From: Paracoccus denitrificans
GTDB lineage: Bacteria > Pseudomonadota > Alphaproteobacteria > Rhodobacterales > Rhodobacteraceae
Assembly (NCBI GenBank): GCA_005768755.1
Contig: VAFL01000002.1
Location: forward strand, 124,001 to 188,000
Direction: 5' to 3'
DNA length: 64,000 nucleotides
The notes under the pieces are model-generated. The model saw only the letters and a program-made list of their open reading frames with translations. It was not told the origin of the DNA and made no database searches. Shown here in pieces: positions 7,917 to 16,749 of the stretch. A program made the position numbers and the translations under genes. The stretch's first letter is position 1; every line of letters starts with the position of its first letter.

Positions 7917-10250
7917 TCAATACGCGACCGACCCCGTGCCAGCGGGCAAGGCCCCGTACGGCAGCCAGACGGTTTTCCACTGCACTGCATGGTCAAGGAA
8001 GCTGCGTCCTTGACCCTGCGTGCCCGCCCAATCGCGATTGGCGACTATCCAGACCGGCTTGAGGTTGCCGGTGGATGCCTTTTCCACCGCGTCAGTCCCG
8101 TCGGCACCACAAAACCACAGCGCGGCGACGTCATCATGCTGGGCAAGCACCTTGGCCAGTTCGTCCTTCGGGCCCGATACGATATTGACCACGCCACCCG
8201 GCAGGTCCGAGGTGTCGAATACCTGCGCAAGATCGAATGCCGCCACCGGATCGTCCTGCGCCGGTATCACCACAACAGAGTTGCCCATGGCAATCGCGGG
8301 CGCGACAAGGCTGACGAGGCCCAGAAGCGGCGCATCATTCGGGCAGACCACCCCCACCACCCCGAAGGGTTCCGGGATCACATTGACCAGGTAGCCGGGC
8401 TTGGTCTGGACGTTCAGCCCGTCGAACTTGTCGGCCCAGGCCGCATAATGGAACAGCCGCCGGATCGCGGCATCTACCGCTTTGACGCCGTGCTTCTTCG
8501 CCATCTCATCGCGTCGCAGCGAAAGGTTCTCGGCAATGAAATACAGAACCTGCGCGCGGGCGTGACCGCCCATGGAGGCCCATTTTCCGGCCTTCTTCGC
8601 AGCCTCGACCGCATTGCGGATATCCTTGCGATTGCCGAAGGGCACCAGATCGCCCGAGGCCGCGCGATAGCTGGCCCCGCCATCGGGGCGCTTCTGCGCG
8701 CCGCCGATATACAGCTTCTCGGTCCGGTTCATGCCGCCCGCCGGGCCGCTGCCCTCATTCATCACCGTCAGCGCGCCGATGGTGCTTTCCTTGGCCGGCT
8801 TCACCGTCGGCCCCGCCAGATAATCCAGAAGGCCCGCGCGCCCGCCCTCGCGGCCGTAACCGGATTCGCGCATTCCCCCGAAGGGCGCGGCCGCGTCGAA
8901 CATGTTGGCGCCATTGATCCAGACCACACCGGATTTCACCTGCGCGGCCAGATCCGTGGCCACGGTGGCGCTTTCCGACCAGATCTGCGCAGCCAGACCG
9001 TAGCGGGAATTATTCGCCAGACTGATGGCCTCATCGGCGGTCCGGAAGGTGGTCAGCGTGGCGATGGGCCCAAAAATTTCTTCGGTCCAGACAGGGTTTG
9101 CGGGCGATACTTCACGCAGATAGCCCGGTGCGACATAGCAGGCCTCGCCCGCCTGCCCGCCGATCAGATCGGCCCCGGCCTCAACCGCCTGACGGATGAT
9201 GCCGATAATCCGGTCCTTCTGGACCGGATCGACAATGGCGCCGACATCGGTCGATTTATCCAGGGGCGGTCCCAATCGCAGCGTCTTCATGCGGCGCTGC
9301 AACAGGCCCTCGAAGCGGTCGGCCACCGCCTCGGCCACCAGAATGCGGGAACCTGCGCAGCAGACCTGCCCCTGATTGAACCAGATGGAATCGACGACGC
9401 CTTCCACGGCGGCATCCAGATCGGCATCCTCCATCACGATGAAGGGGGACTTTCCGCCCAGTTCCAGCGTCAGCCGCTTGCCCGTCCCGGCGGTCGCAGC
9501 GCGAATGGCGCGCCCGACCTCAGTTGAACCGGTAAAAGCAATCTTGTCCACATCCGACGCGACAATCGCCGCGCCCGTCGCGCCGTCGCCAGTGACGATG
9601 TTGACGACGCCTTTCGGCAACCCGACTTCCTGACAGATTTCCGCAAAAGCCAGCGCCGTCAGCGAGGTATACTCTGCCGGTTTCAGCACCACCGCATTGC
9701 CGGCAGCAATAGCCGGCGCGATCTTCCAGGCCAGCATCAGCAGCGGGAAGTTCCAGGGGATGATCTGGCCCGCCACGCCGATGGCGGTATGGGCCGGGAA
9801 TTCTTCGGCCATGATTTCGGCCCAGCCGGCGTGATGATAGAAATGCCGCACCACCAGCGGAATATCGGCATCGCGGCTTTCACGGATCGGCTTGCCGTTG
9901 TCCAGCGATTCCAGCACCGACAGGAAGCGTTCTCGCTTCTGGATCGTGCGGGCGATGGCATAGAGGTATTGCGCGCGGTCATAACCCGAAAGACCGGCCC
10001 ATTTCGGTTGCGCCTTGCGCGCCGCCCTGACCGCCGCCGCCACATCTTCGGCAGAGCCTTGCGTCACCTCGGCCAACAGATCGCCGGTCGAAGGGTCGCG
10101 GCTGGCGAATGTCTCGCCCGGCTTGGTGAAGGCTCCGTCAATGAAATGGCCGAACCTGCCTTGCTTTTTCAGCCAGTCGCGCACCGCGCCCGAATCCTCG
10201 ACCGAAGGGCCGTATTCCATCGTCTCCATGATGTCGCTCACAGTCGGCAT
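7917..10250 (-). CDS. ALDH16-type tandem aldehyde dehydrogenase
   Basis: 777 residues, far longer than the usual 480-500. Residues 1 to about 490 form a complete NAD-dependent aldehyde dehydrogenase: PWNF with N167, LELGGK with general base E263, and FNQGQVCCAGSR with nucleophile C297. After a Gly-rich linker a second ALDH-like segment starts (NRTEKLYIGGAQ) and runs to the end. It keeps the coenzyme-type half (PFGVVGVVCPNDAP) but has no Cys/Glu active site and stops early. This is the architecture of ALDH16: an active domain plus a degenerate one. It follows deoC by 7 bases, so deoxyribose breakdown (acetaldehyde oxidation) is a reasonable role by inference. Confidence 0.92.
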   Translation of the reverse strand: MPTVSDIMETMEYGPSVEDSGAVRDWLKKQGRFGHFIDGAFTKPGETFASRDPSTGDLLAEVTQGSAEDVAAAVRAARKAQPKWAGLSGYDRAQYLYAIARTIQKRERFLSVLESLDNGKPIRESRDADIPLVVRHFYHHAGWAEIMAEEFPAHTAIGVAGQIIPWNFPLLMLAWKIAPAIAAGNAVVLKPAEYTSLTALAFAEICQEVGLPKGVVNIVTGDGATGAAIVASDVDKIAFTGSTEVGRAIRAATAGTGKRLTLELGGKSPFIVMEDADLDAAVEGVVDSIWFNQGQVCCAGSRILVAEAVADRFEGLLQRRMKTLRLGPPLDKSTDVGAIVDPVQKDRIIGIIRQAVEAGADLIGGQAGEACYVAPGYLREVSPANPVWTEEIFGPIATLTTFRTADEAISLANNSRYGLAAQIWSESATVATDLAAQVKSGVVWINGANMFDAAAPFGGMRESGYGREGGRAGLLDYLAGPTVKPAKESTIGALTVMNEGSGPAGGMNRTEKLYIGGAQKRPDGGASYRAASGDLVPFGNRKDIRNAVEAAKKAGKWASMGGHARAQVLYFIAENLSLRRDEMAKKHGVKAVDAAIRRLFHYAAWADKFDGLNVQTKPGYLVNVIPEPFGVVGVVCPNDAPLLGLVSLVAPAIAMGNSVVVIPAQDDPVAAFDLAQVFDTSDLPGGVVNIVSGPKDELAKVLAQHDDVAALWFCGADGTDAVEKASTGNLKPVWIVANRDWAGTQGQGRSFLDHAVQWKTVWLPYGALPAGTGSVAY

Positions 10251-10257
10251 ATTATCC

Positions 10258-11211
10258 TCAGGCCATGGTCAGGCGATGGGCCGCAGCATAGCGGCCGGTG
10301 ACGTGATGACTGATCTGGCGTTCCAGATCACCCAGAAGAGAGCTGGCGCCTATGCGGAAAAGGTCGGGCGACAGCCAGTCGCGGCCCAACTCCTCTCGCA
10401 TGAGCACTTGCCAGCTGATCGCGTCCTTGGCGGTTTTCAGTCCACCCGCAGGCTTGAAGCCGACCTTGTGGCCGGTCTGGTCCTGATAGTCACGGATGGC
10501 GCGACACATGACCAAGCTGACCGGAAGGGTCGCATTGACGCCTTCCTTGCCCGTCGAGGTCTTGATCCAGTCGGAACCCGCCTGCATGGCGACATGGCTG
10601 GCACGCGCGACATTTTCCAGCGACTTCAGATCGCCGGTGGCCAGGATCGCCTTCATCTTCGCGGTCCCGCAGGCCTCGCGCATGACGCGCATTTCGTCAT
10701 AAAGCGCTGTCCAGTTGCCCTGCAGCACATGGGCGCGGGTGATGACGATGTCGATTTCATCCGCGCCCTGATCGACGGCGTAGCGGATCTCGGCAAGACG
10801 CAGGTCCAGCGGCATCAGCCCGGCCGGAAACCCGGTGGCGACACTGGCCACCGGCACGCCGGAGTTGCCTAGCGCGCGTTTTGCCGCCCCGACCATGGTG
10901 GGATAGACGCAGACGGCACCTGTGGTCAGACCTTCGACGCCCATCGCCCTCAGCAGGTCCGGCGCAATGGGCTGGCGCGCCTTGGCGCACAATCTTGCGA
11001 CGCGATCCTCGGTATCGTCGCCAGCCAGTGTCGTCAGATCGATGCAACGCACCGCATTCAGCAGCCAGGCCGCCTGATAGTCCTTCTTGATCGAGCGCCG
11101 CGCCGGCAGCGTCGCCGCCCGTCGCTCGACGGCAGGCGTATTGATGCGGATCTGATCGAACCATTCCGGCGTCAATTCCGTTCCCGGATTTCGCGAAGCA
11201 GTAGTCGCCAT
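10258..11211 (-). CDS. deoC: Deoxyribose-phosphate aldolase
   Basis: 317 residues, class I aldolase splitting 2-deoxyribose-5-phosphate to glyceraldehyde-3-phosphate and acetaldehyde. The Schiff-base lysine is K217 (WIKTSTGK), the second active-site lysine is K253 (VGFKPAGGL), and the Asp is D154 (DEIDIV). It is longer than E. coli DeoC (about 259) because of an N-terminal extension of roughly 50 residues. It is the first gene of a pair with the ALDH16-type dehydrogenase; 64 bases separate its start from the upstream DUF1523 gene. Confidence 0.94.
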   Translation of the reverse strand: MATTASRNPGTELTPEWFDQIRINTPAVERRAATLPARRSIKKDYQAAWLLNAVRCIDLTTLAGDDTEDRVARLCAKARQPIAPDLLRAMGVEGLTTGAVCVYPTMVGAAKRALGNSGVPVASVATGFPAGLMPLDLRLAEIRYAVDQGADEIDIVITRAHVLQGNWTALYDEMRVMREACGTAKMKAILATGDLKSLENVARASHVAMQAGSDWIKTSTGKEGVNATLPVSLVMCRAIRDYQDQTGHKVGFKPAGGLKTAKDAISWQVLMREELGRDWLSPDLFRIGASSLLGDLERQISHHVTGRYAAAHRLTMA

Positions 11212-11275
11212 GATTTTCCCTTGCGATTCAGACGCTCAAACTAGCCGAAACGTTGGCCGCCGGGCAAGGGCAGGC

Positions 11276-11965
11276 TTACTTTCGCGGCTTGCCCTTCCAG
11301 GTGTCCAACCAGCCGGTAAATCCTTCGCGGGCCTCGTTGAACTCGGTCGACACACGATCCATCGCGGCGTCCGCGCGCGCATCCGCATCGTCGACCGCCT
11401 TGGACACGCGGCGAGCGGCAGGATCGATGGTGCGTTGCCGGAACTGGTTCCACATCCGCCAGAGCAACGTCAGCAACCCGCCCAGAACGGCAAGGATCAG
11501 CATCGCAGGCCAGTTCAACGGCGAGTCATTCGGGCCAGACACCACCTTCATCGAAATCGCATTCGGATAGATCGAGAACATCGGAATCCGCCAGCCATAG
11601 CCGGTCACGCTGACCCACTGCGGATTGGCCGCGTCCGAGCGGAAATTCGTCGCCTCTGCCTGCAGGTTCGAGCTGTCATATTTGAAGTAGGGCGGCCAGA
11701 TCCATCCAGTGTCCTCGTTGCGGTAAACGAAAACCTTGTCGTTCGGCCGCACCGCCTCGATGAAGCGGATGTCGCGCTGACCGGCTGCGTTTTCGACGGT
11801 GCCGGTGTCGTTGGCAGCGTAAAACATGGCGTTGGCGCCGATATCGGTCAGCCGGTTGTAGGTATTCGTGACGCGCAGCGTGTTCTTGCTGGGCAGCGCG
11901 TAATCCAGGAACAGGAACACGGTGACCCCCAGCAATACGCCCAGGACGACTTTTACATAATGCAT
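11276..11965 (-). CDS. DUF1523-like membrane-anchored protein (last gene of the AAA+ block)
   Basis: 229 residues. One N-terminal membrane segment (about 5-25), a soluble periplasmic-type domain with the motif RVTNTYNRL...ENAAGQRDIRFIEA, a second membrane segment near 155-175 (MLILAVLGGLLTLLW), and a charged cytoplasmic helix at the end. This fits the DUF1523 pattern of two membrane passes around an external domain; the function is unknown. The start is the ATG 9 bases after AAGGAG; an earlier ATG touches the ribosome site. Only 13 bases separate it from the preceding small membrane protein, so it is probably in the same transcript. Confidence 0.78.
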   Translation of the reverse strand: MHYVKVVLGVLLGVTVFLFLDYALPSKNTLRVTNTYNRLTDIGANAMFYAANDTGTVENAAGQRDIRFIEAVRPNDKVFVYRNEDTGWIWPPYFKYDSSNLQAEATNFRSDAANPQWVSVTGYGWRIPMFSIYPNAISMKVVSGPNDSPLNWPAMLILAVLGGLLTLLWRMWNQFRQRTIDPAARRVSKAVDDADARADAAMDRVSTEFNEAREGFTGWLDTWKGKPRK

Positions 11966-11978
11966 GCGATGCATCTCC

Positions 11979-12260
11979 TTACTGCACGTTCACATACCAG
12001 GCGATCACTCCGATAAGGATCGTCGGCACGATAAAGACCAGCCCGACCAACCGGGCTTTGAGCGTCTTCTGAAATCCAACCATCGAACGCCGTACGAAGG
12101 TTCTTCGTTCCGGGCTGTCGCCCACGAGATCCGGGTGCCGGCGGTCCCATTCGTTTTCCAAGGCTTCCTTCTTGGTCGAACGCAGGTAGATCGACAGAAG
12201 AAGATAGAAGATCGCCTCGATCAGAAACAGGAAGACCATCAGGCGCAAAAGAACCAGCAT
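11979..12260 (-). CDS. Small inner-membrane protein of the AAA+ block
   Basis: 93 residues. Two membrane helices, at the N-terminus (LLRLMVFLFLIEAIFYLLLSIYL) and C-terminus (ARLVGLVFIVPTILIGVIAWYV), flank a basic cytoplasmic loop containing RRTFVRRSMVGFQKTLKAR. No family recognised. Its start overlaps the stop of the preceding 489-residue gene by one base (TGATG), so it is translationally coupled to it. Confidence 0.75.
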   Translation of the reverse strand: MLVLLRLMVFLFLIEAIFYLLLSIYLRSTKKEALENEWDRRHPDLVGDSPERRTFVRRSMVGFQKTLKARLVGLVFIVPTILIGVIAWYVNVQ

Positions 12261-13729
12261 CAGTTACCCCATGGTCCGCGGAAGGTCTGGCTTCGGCCCC
12301 GATCGGGCTGCCTGTCCTGCTGCGGCGCGACCTTGGCGCCGCGCCAGATATCGGCGGTTTCGGTCAACCGCGTGCCGTGGTCGCTGCGCGCCCTGCCCCA
12401 GGGACCTGCGGCTGGCTCTGTCGTCGGGGCGGCGGGCTCGACCATGCCGGGTTCGGGCCCGAACAGGGCGTCGCGGGTGCCCTGCTTGTCAATCTGGTAT
12501 TCGCGCGCCAGCTGGTTCGCGACATATTCCTTCTTGCCGTCATCCCAGGTCTGGTAACGCTTGTAGAACAAGGGCTTGTGCATGATGAACAGCGCACGCA
12601 CATCATGCGGCGCCAGTTCGGTCAGCATCTGATTGACCAGATCGCGGGCCGGGCCGGCACTGGCGCGGATGGCATAGAAATAGGCCGGGCTGGCGCTGTC
12701 GATGACCGGCCAGGCGCCGCCGTCCTCGGCATAGCGCAGCAGGGCGGACAGGCCGCGCACCTCGTCCGGCAGGCCCGCGCCCATGCGGGCCGCGGCCCGG
12801 CGCAGCGCAGATCGTGTGCCGTCGCCGGCATCTATCCCCAGTTTCGTGGCGGCGTCGACAAGAATGAAGTCGATCTTCTGGCGCAGGATCGCCGCCCCAT
12901 CCGCGCCCTTGGCGGTAATGATGGGTTCCGCCAAGGCATTGCGCGCCAACCACATGGCGACGGCATTGGTATCCTGCAGCGCGATCATCTTCACACCGGG
13001 CAGATCGGTGTCATGTTGCGGGTCGGTGAAAATGGCCGGATCCGTGAAGATCATCGCCTTTTCACGCGGACTGCGGAACACATAGACGCCGCCGAACAGC
13101 GAGGTCCAGAAATCCGGTACTTCATATTCGCCCGCGTCAAGGTGGATCGGGTTGCGGATCACATCGCCGGTTTCCTTGGCCTGCTCGATCATCCGCGCGA
13201 TCAGCACATCGTCATACCAGGCGTCCGGTTCCTTGCGGAAGCGGTCGATCAGCGCGGTCAGCCTGTCCGCACCCGCGACATGATTGCCGGTTGTATCGGC
13301 ACTGATGCGAATTCGGTTGATCTGCATGAGATCGCCGGGATTGCGCACCTGCCAGACCATATCGTCCATCTCGCCCACGACGGCATCGCGCGCGGTCAGG
13401 CTGAACAACTGGCTTTCATTGTCATGGATGAACTGCTTGAGCAACTCACGCAGGACCGACAGATCGGCATTTAGCAGCGGTGCGGTCTTCTGTTCGGTCG
13501 TCAGCAAGATGAACTGGCGATGCGCGCCTTCGGGGTTCAGGTAATCCATATCCCCGATCTCGTCCCCGATCTCGGGCGAGTATCCCGCCAGATCGACATG
13601 AAACTCGCTCAGCGCGGTCTCCTTGCCCGTGACCAGCTTCAGCGCCCGGTTATAGCGCGACACCCATGCCGGGCTGTCCACCCGGATCATGTTCCCGAAC
13701 ATCAGGCCTTTTTCGATGAGACGTTTCAT
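12260..13729 (-). CDS. Unknown protein of the AAA+ block (DUF6638-like)
   Basis: 489 residues, soluble, without signal peptide or membrane helix. Mixed alpha/beta composition up to about residue 420, then a Pro/Ala/Gly-rich tail ending RSQTFRGPWGN. From memory it resembles proteins labelled DUF6638 in Rhodobacterales; that label needs a profile search. No catalytic motif is recognisable. It starts 45 bases after the zinc-ribbon/YbjQ gene and overlaps the next gene by one base. Confidence 0.72.
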   Translation of the reverse strand: MKRLIEKGLMFGNMIRVDSPAWVSRYNRALKLVTGKETALSEFHVDLAGYSPEIGDEIGDMDYLNPEGAHRQFILLTTEQKTAPLLNADLSVLRELLKQFIHDNESQLFSLTARDAVVGEMDDMVWQVRNPGDLMQINRIRISADTTGNHVAGADRLTALIDRFRKEPDAWYDDVLIARMIEQAKETGDVIRNPIHLDAGEYEVPDFWTSLFGGVYVFRSPREKAMIFTDPAIFTDPQHDTDLPGVKMIALQDTNAVAMWLARNALAEPIITAKGADGAAILRQKIDFILVDAATKLGIDAGDGTRSALRRAAARMGAGLPDEVRGLSALLRYAEDGGAWPVIDSASPAYFYAIRASAGPARDLVNQMLTELAPHDVRALFIMHKPLFYKRYQTWDDGKKEYVANQLAREYQIDKQGTRDALFGPEPGMVEPAAPTTEPAAGPWGRARSDHGTRLTETADIWRGAKVAPQQDRQPDRGRSQTFRGPWGN

Positions 13730-13774
13730 GAGGTCACCCTAGCATTGTGTCCGGTGCATATGCAGGCATCGAGA

Positions 13775-14272
13775 TCATTGCAGATTCGCCCTCACCGCTG
13801 TTCCGGATGCTACCAGCATGACCATGTTACCTGCAGCGGATAACTCGACATAGTCGAGGTCAACTCCAATCACCGCATTCGCCCCTACTGCATGAGCCTC
13901 CCGTTTGAGTTCCATCAGTGTCGTCTTTCGGGCATCGCGCATTGCGGCCTGCACAGCTTTGGAGCGACCGCCGACCACGTCACGCACACCAGCGAAAAGA
14001 TCTTTGAAGAGGTTAAGCCCGTAAGCGCATTCGGCAGTGACGATCTCAATTCTTTCGATGACGTCGATATTGGAGGCTGCTTCAGTTGTCAGAATAACCT
14101 TCGCGACATCGACATCTGTTGCCGCTTGCCGCTCGGCCTCGTCTCTTTGTGCAATTGTTTTCGCTTCCTCGATTTCACGCTCGCGGGCAGCCACGACTTG
14201 ATAACAATCACCGCAGGTCGAGCCTACCATTCTGTATCGGCTGATGTTTTTTCCACAGTTTGCGCAAATCAT
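13775..14272 (-). CDS. Zinc-ribbon plus YbjQ-like protein of the AAA+ block
   Basis: 165 residues in three parts. An N-terminal zinc ribbon has C3-x2-C6 and C20-x2-C23. A charged helix follows (about 28-55, REREIEEAKTIAQRDEAERQA). The YbjQ/DUF74-type domain runs from about 55 to the end, with the family-like stretch AHAVGANAVIGVDLDYVEL. YbjQ proteins form pentameric rings; their role is unclear. Its ATG overlaps the TGA of the ATPase gene (ATGA), indicating translational coupling to the ATPase. Confidence 0.82.
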   Translation of the reverse strand: MICANCGKNISRYRMVGSTCGDCYQVVAAREREIEEAKTIAQRDEAERQAATDVDVAKVILTTEAASNIDVIERIEIVTAECAYGLNLFKDLFAGVRDVVGGRSKAVQAAMRDARKTTLMELKREAHAVGANAVIGVDLDYVELSAAGNMVMLVASGTAVRANLQ

Positions 14273-16200
14273 ACTGCCTCACCCCGATACCGCTTCTGCG
14301 CCTCGGCCATGCGTTCCATGTTGCGCACCGCCTCCTCGATCGCCGTCTCGTCGCTGCTGTCGGCATAGCGCCATTCGCTGTCGGCATAGCGGTTGATTTC
14401 CTGGGCGATCATTTCCTTTGTGATCGGCTGGCGCAGGGCCTCGATCATTTCCAGCTTCTTCTCATAGGGCTGGTGCATGAAGGGTTCGGGCGAGGTGAAC
14501 CACTCATCCGGCATGTCGAAATCCATCGAGCGCGCCTTGATCGCGTCGGTGATGTTCTTGATGGCGCGGCCGGTGAAACGTTCGTCCGCGACGCTGATCG
14601 CGTGAAGATAGGTGCCGAATTCGGCCAGCGTGTCCAGCGGTCCGGTTTCGGCGGTGACGTCGGACCAGACCTTGGCAAGCCCGGCTTCCTGCGGCTGGTT
14701 GTGCTTTTCCAGACTGTCGGCGACGGCCGTTTTGATCACCTGCGCCTTCATCAGGTCGTGATCGCCGACCGGGATCTGGTGGCGCTTGCCCAGAAGCAGG
14801 GCGAGGATGTCGATATAATCGGCCTGCGTCTTCGGCCCGTCGATCAGGAAGCGCGCGCCTGCCCGCTGGCGCAGCGCGTCGTCGATGGATTCGGCATAGT
14901 TCGAGAACATACCGAATGTCGCATTGCCGCGCACGATGGTGCTGGCGCCTGCAAACGCCTCCATCAGCACGGCGGTGATTTCCTGCTGGCCGCTGGAGGA
15001 CTGCTTGTCGCCACGCTTGCCGGCGATCTGGTCGATATCGTCGATTGTGCCGAACCCGATCACGCCGGGGTCGATCACGTTATTGATAAAGGCGCGCGCG
15101 TTCTGGCCCGATTTACCCTGATAACTGTCGACATTGTCGATGCTGAGGTTCGCATAGCGGAAGGGATAGCCCGCGACGGTGCAGTAATCGTTCAGCAGGC
15201 CGGCCATCATCTGGATCAGCGTCGTCTTGCCGGTGCCGGGCTTGCCGTCGCCGAGGAAGGTATAGATGAACCCGCCCAGTTCCACGAACGGGTTCATGCG
15301 GCGGTCGAAATCGTAAGCGACCAGCATTCGCGACAGGCGCATCATCTGGTGCTTGGCGATGGCGTTGCCGACGACTTCCTCGGGCGTCTTGAAGGCCAGC
15401 TGCACGGGCTTGCCGCGCGCCTTGGTCGCGGGGGCATAGCCTGCGATGGGGAAATCATCGGCGGCCACGCGCCAGCTTCCGCCGGTGAATGCGCCGGTGC
15501 GGGGGGCGGCGTCTGCACGCGCCTGCACGGCGGCCGACAGGGCCTCGGCATAGGCAAGCACAGTGGTGATCAGGGTCTTGTCGTCATTCGCCGCACGGGC
15601 GAGGTTCTGATCCAGTTCCCACAGCGCGCCCTGCAGCGCGGTCGAGGGGTTGTCGGTCAAAATCTCATCGGCCGTTATCGCCTCGACCTGTTCGGGACCG
15701 GCATGTTCGGCCAGAAGGAACGCCGTCGCATTGCCAAAGACCGACAGCGCGGCCAGCGATTCAACTGCCAGCAACTCGGCGAATTCGCCACGTTTCTCGG
15801 CCGGAAGACGACCTTCCAGATTGGCGCGTTTCAGCTCTGCCGCGCCTGAACGGGCGGAAACCTCGTCTACGACGGCCAGCGAAATGGCAATGGCACGGCG
15901 CAACACGCGGGCCACGGTCGCGGCGGCCGGCGATGGCAGATCGTCACCGCCCACGCTTTCGATCCTGTCTATGATCTGGATGCCATCGGCACGCTGGGTC
16001 GAACGCCCGGCCAGCCCCGGCGTGGTCGAACGAAAGCGCGTCGTGCGCGGAATGCCTGGCGAGCGTTCGGGCCGGGCGGCAGGCGCGCCTGCCTTCCCCA
16101 ACCGGGGTGCATGGTCAAATCCGCTGAGCAGCGACAGGGCCTGTGCATAATGGGCACGGATTTCGCCCTCGGGCAGTTCCATTTCGTTACGAGCGTCCAT
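14269..16200 (-). CDS. AAA+ ATPase, core of an uncharacterised nine-gene block
   Basis: 643 residues. The N-terminal third is unknown and mostly helical, with a Pro/Arg-rich linker near 35-70. The AAA+ module has Walker A GDGKPGTGKTT (317-327, K325), Walker B-type GTIDDIDQI (D387, D388), a sensor-1 Asn in GMFSNYAES (N434), and candidate arginine fingers in LRQRAGARF (R444-R450). The C-terminal 190 residues are helical and charged, as in AAA lids. No membrane segment or protease motif. It abuts the 182-residue gene upstream and overlaps the zinc-ribbon/YbjQ gene downstream. By inference it remodels or positions partner proteins from this block at the membrane. Confidence 0.88.
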   Translation of the reverse strand: MDARNEMELPEGEIRAHYAQALSLLSGFDHAPRLGKAGAPAARPERSPGIPRTTRFRSTTPGLAGRSTQRADGIQIIDRIESVGGDDLPSPAAATVARVLRRAIAISLAVVDEVSARSGAAELKRANLEGRLPAEKRGEFAELLAVESLAALSVFGNATAFLLAEHAGPEQVEAITADEILTDNPSTALQGALWELDQNLARAANDDKTLITTVLAYAEALSAAVQARADAAPRTGAFTGGSWRVAADDFPIAGYAPATKARGKPVQLAFKTPEEVVGNAIAKHQMMRLSRMLVAYDFDRRMNPFVELGGFIYTFLGDGKPGTGKTTLIQMMAGLLNDYCTVAGYPFRYANLSIDNVDSYQGKSGQNARAFINNVIDPGVIGFGTIDDIDQIAGKRGDKQSSSGQQEITAVLMEAFAGASTIVRGNATFGMFSNYAESIDDALRQRAGARFLIDGPKTQADYIDILALLLGKRHQIPVGDHDLMKAQVIKTAVADSLEKHNQPQEAGLAKVWSDVTAETGPLDTLAEFGTYLHAISVADERFTGRAIKNITDAIKARSMDFDMPDEWFTSPEPFMHQPYEKKLEMIEALRQPITKEMIAQEINRYADSEWRYADSSDETAIEEAVRNMERMAEAQKRYRGEAV

Positions 16201-16749
16201 TCAGTCCTCTTTAATCCACAATCCGGGGTAATCGGTAACAAATCCATCGGCATCGACGGTCAGTTCGGCGTCAAATCCAACCGAAGAATAGTGCCAGCTG
16301 CCGCCCGTCCGGCGATAGCGCTGCGGCAGCCGCTTCAGCTTTCCGTCAGACGGGTCGAGCCAGACCGCCGCCAGATCCGCAGTATCTGCGCCCTGTTGGC
16401 GCAATCGCCGGATCGGCAGTGTGTTGGTGGCGGGGCTGAAGCCCAGATCGATATCCTGCAAACCGTGAAATTCGGCAAGCGCCTCGCCGTTCAGACGCCA
16501 TTCACCACTGTCGTGCCGGTGGATCGACAAACTCAATTCGTCGGCGCCGACCCGACCCTGCACCCGGACAGATCGTGTAATCCATCCGGCATCGCAGGTA
16601 ACAAGATAGCTGAGATGCGCCGGGCCCTTGGGATCAGCCCAGACCGCAACGCCGCTGAGCCCGGGAAAATCGCCCTCGTGCAGCAACCGGCAGGCCTCAT
16701 GGCCGGGAACATCCAGCCGACGCCAAAGGATCTGAGGATCACCCGCCAT
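16201..16749 (-). CDS. Putative glycolipid-binding-domain protein
   Basis: 182 residues with beta-rich sequence. The pattern RRLDVPGHEACRL near the N-terminus and LKRLPQRYRRTGGSWHYSS...FVTDYPGLW at the C-terminus matches my memory of PF06475, named after a distantly similar lipoprotein-handling domain; its biochemical role is unproven. It is soluble and lacks a signal peptide. Its stop directly abuts the ATPase start and its start overlaps the stop of the upstream 378-residue gene by one base. Confidence 0.75.
   Translation of the reverse strand: MAGDPQILWRRLDVPGHEACRLLHEGDFPGLSGVAVWADPKGPAHLSYLVTCDAGWITRSVRVQGRVGADELSLSIHRHDSGEWRLNGEALAEFHGLQDIDLGFSPATNTLPIRRLRQQGADTADLAAVWLDPSDGKLKRLPQRYRRTGGSWHYSSVGFDAELTVDADGFVTDYPGLWIKED

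Noticed and set aside
7989..9527. 512-residue plus-strand open frame
   Set aside because: It is antisense to the aldehyde dehydrogenase gene. The dehydrogenase frame has N167, E263 and C297 motifs; this one is an Arg/Gly/His-rich shadow of high-GC DNA.
14260..15849. 529-residue plus-strand open frame
   Set aside because: Antisense to the AAA+ ATPase, whose Walker and sensor motifs confirm the minus strand.
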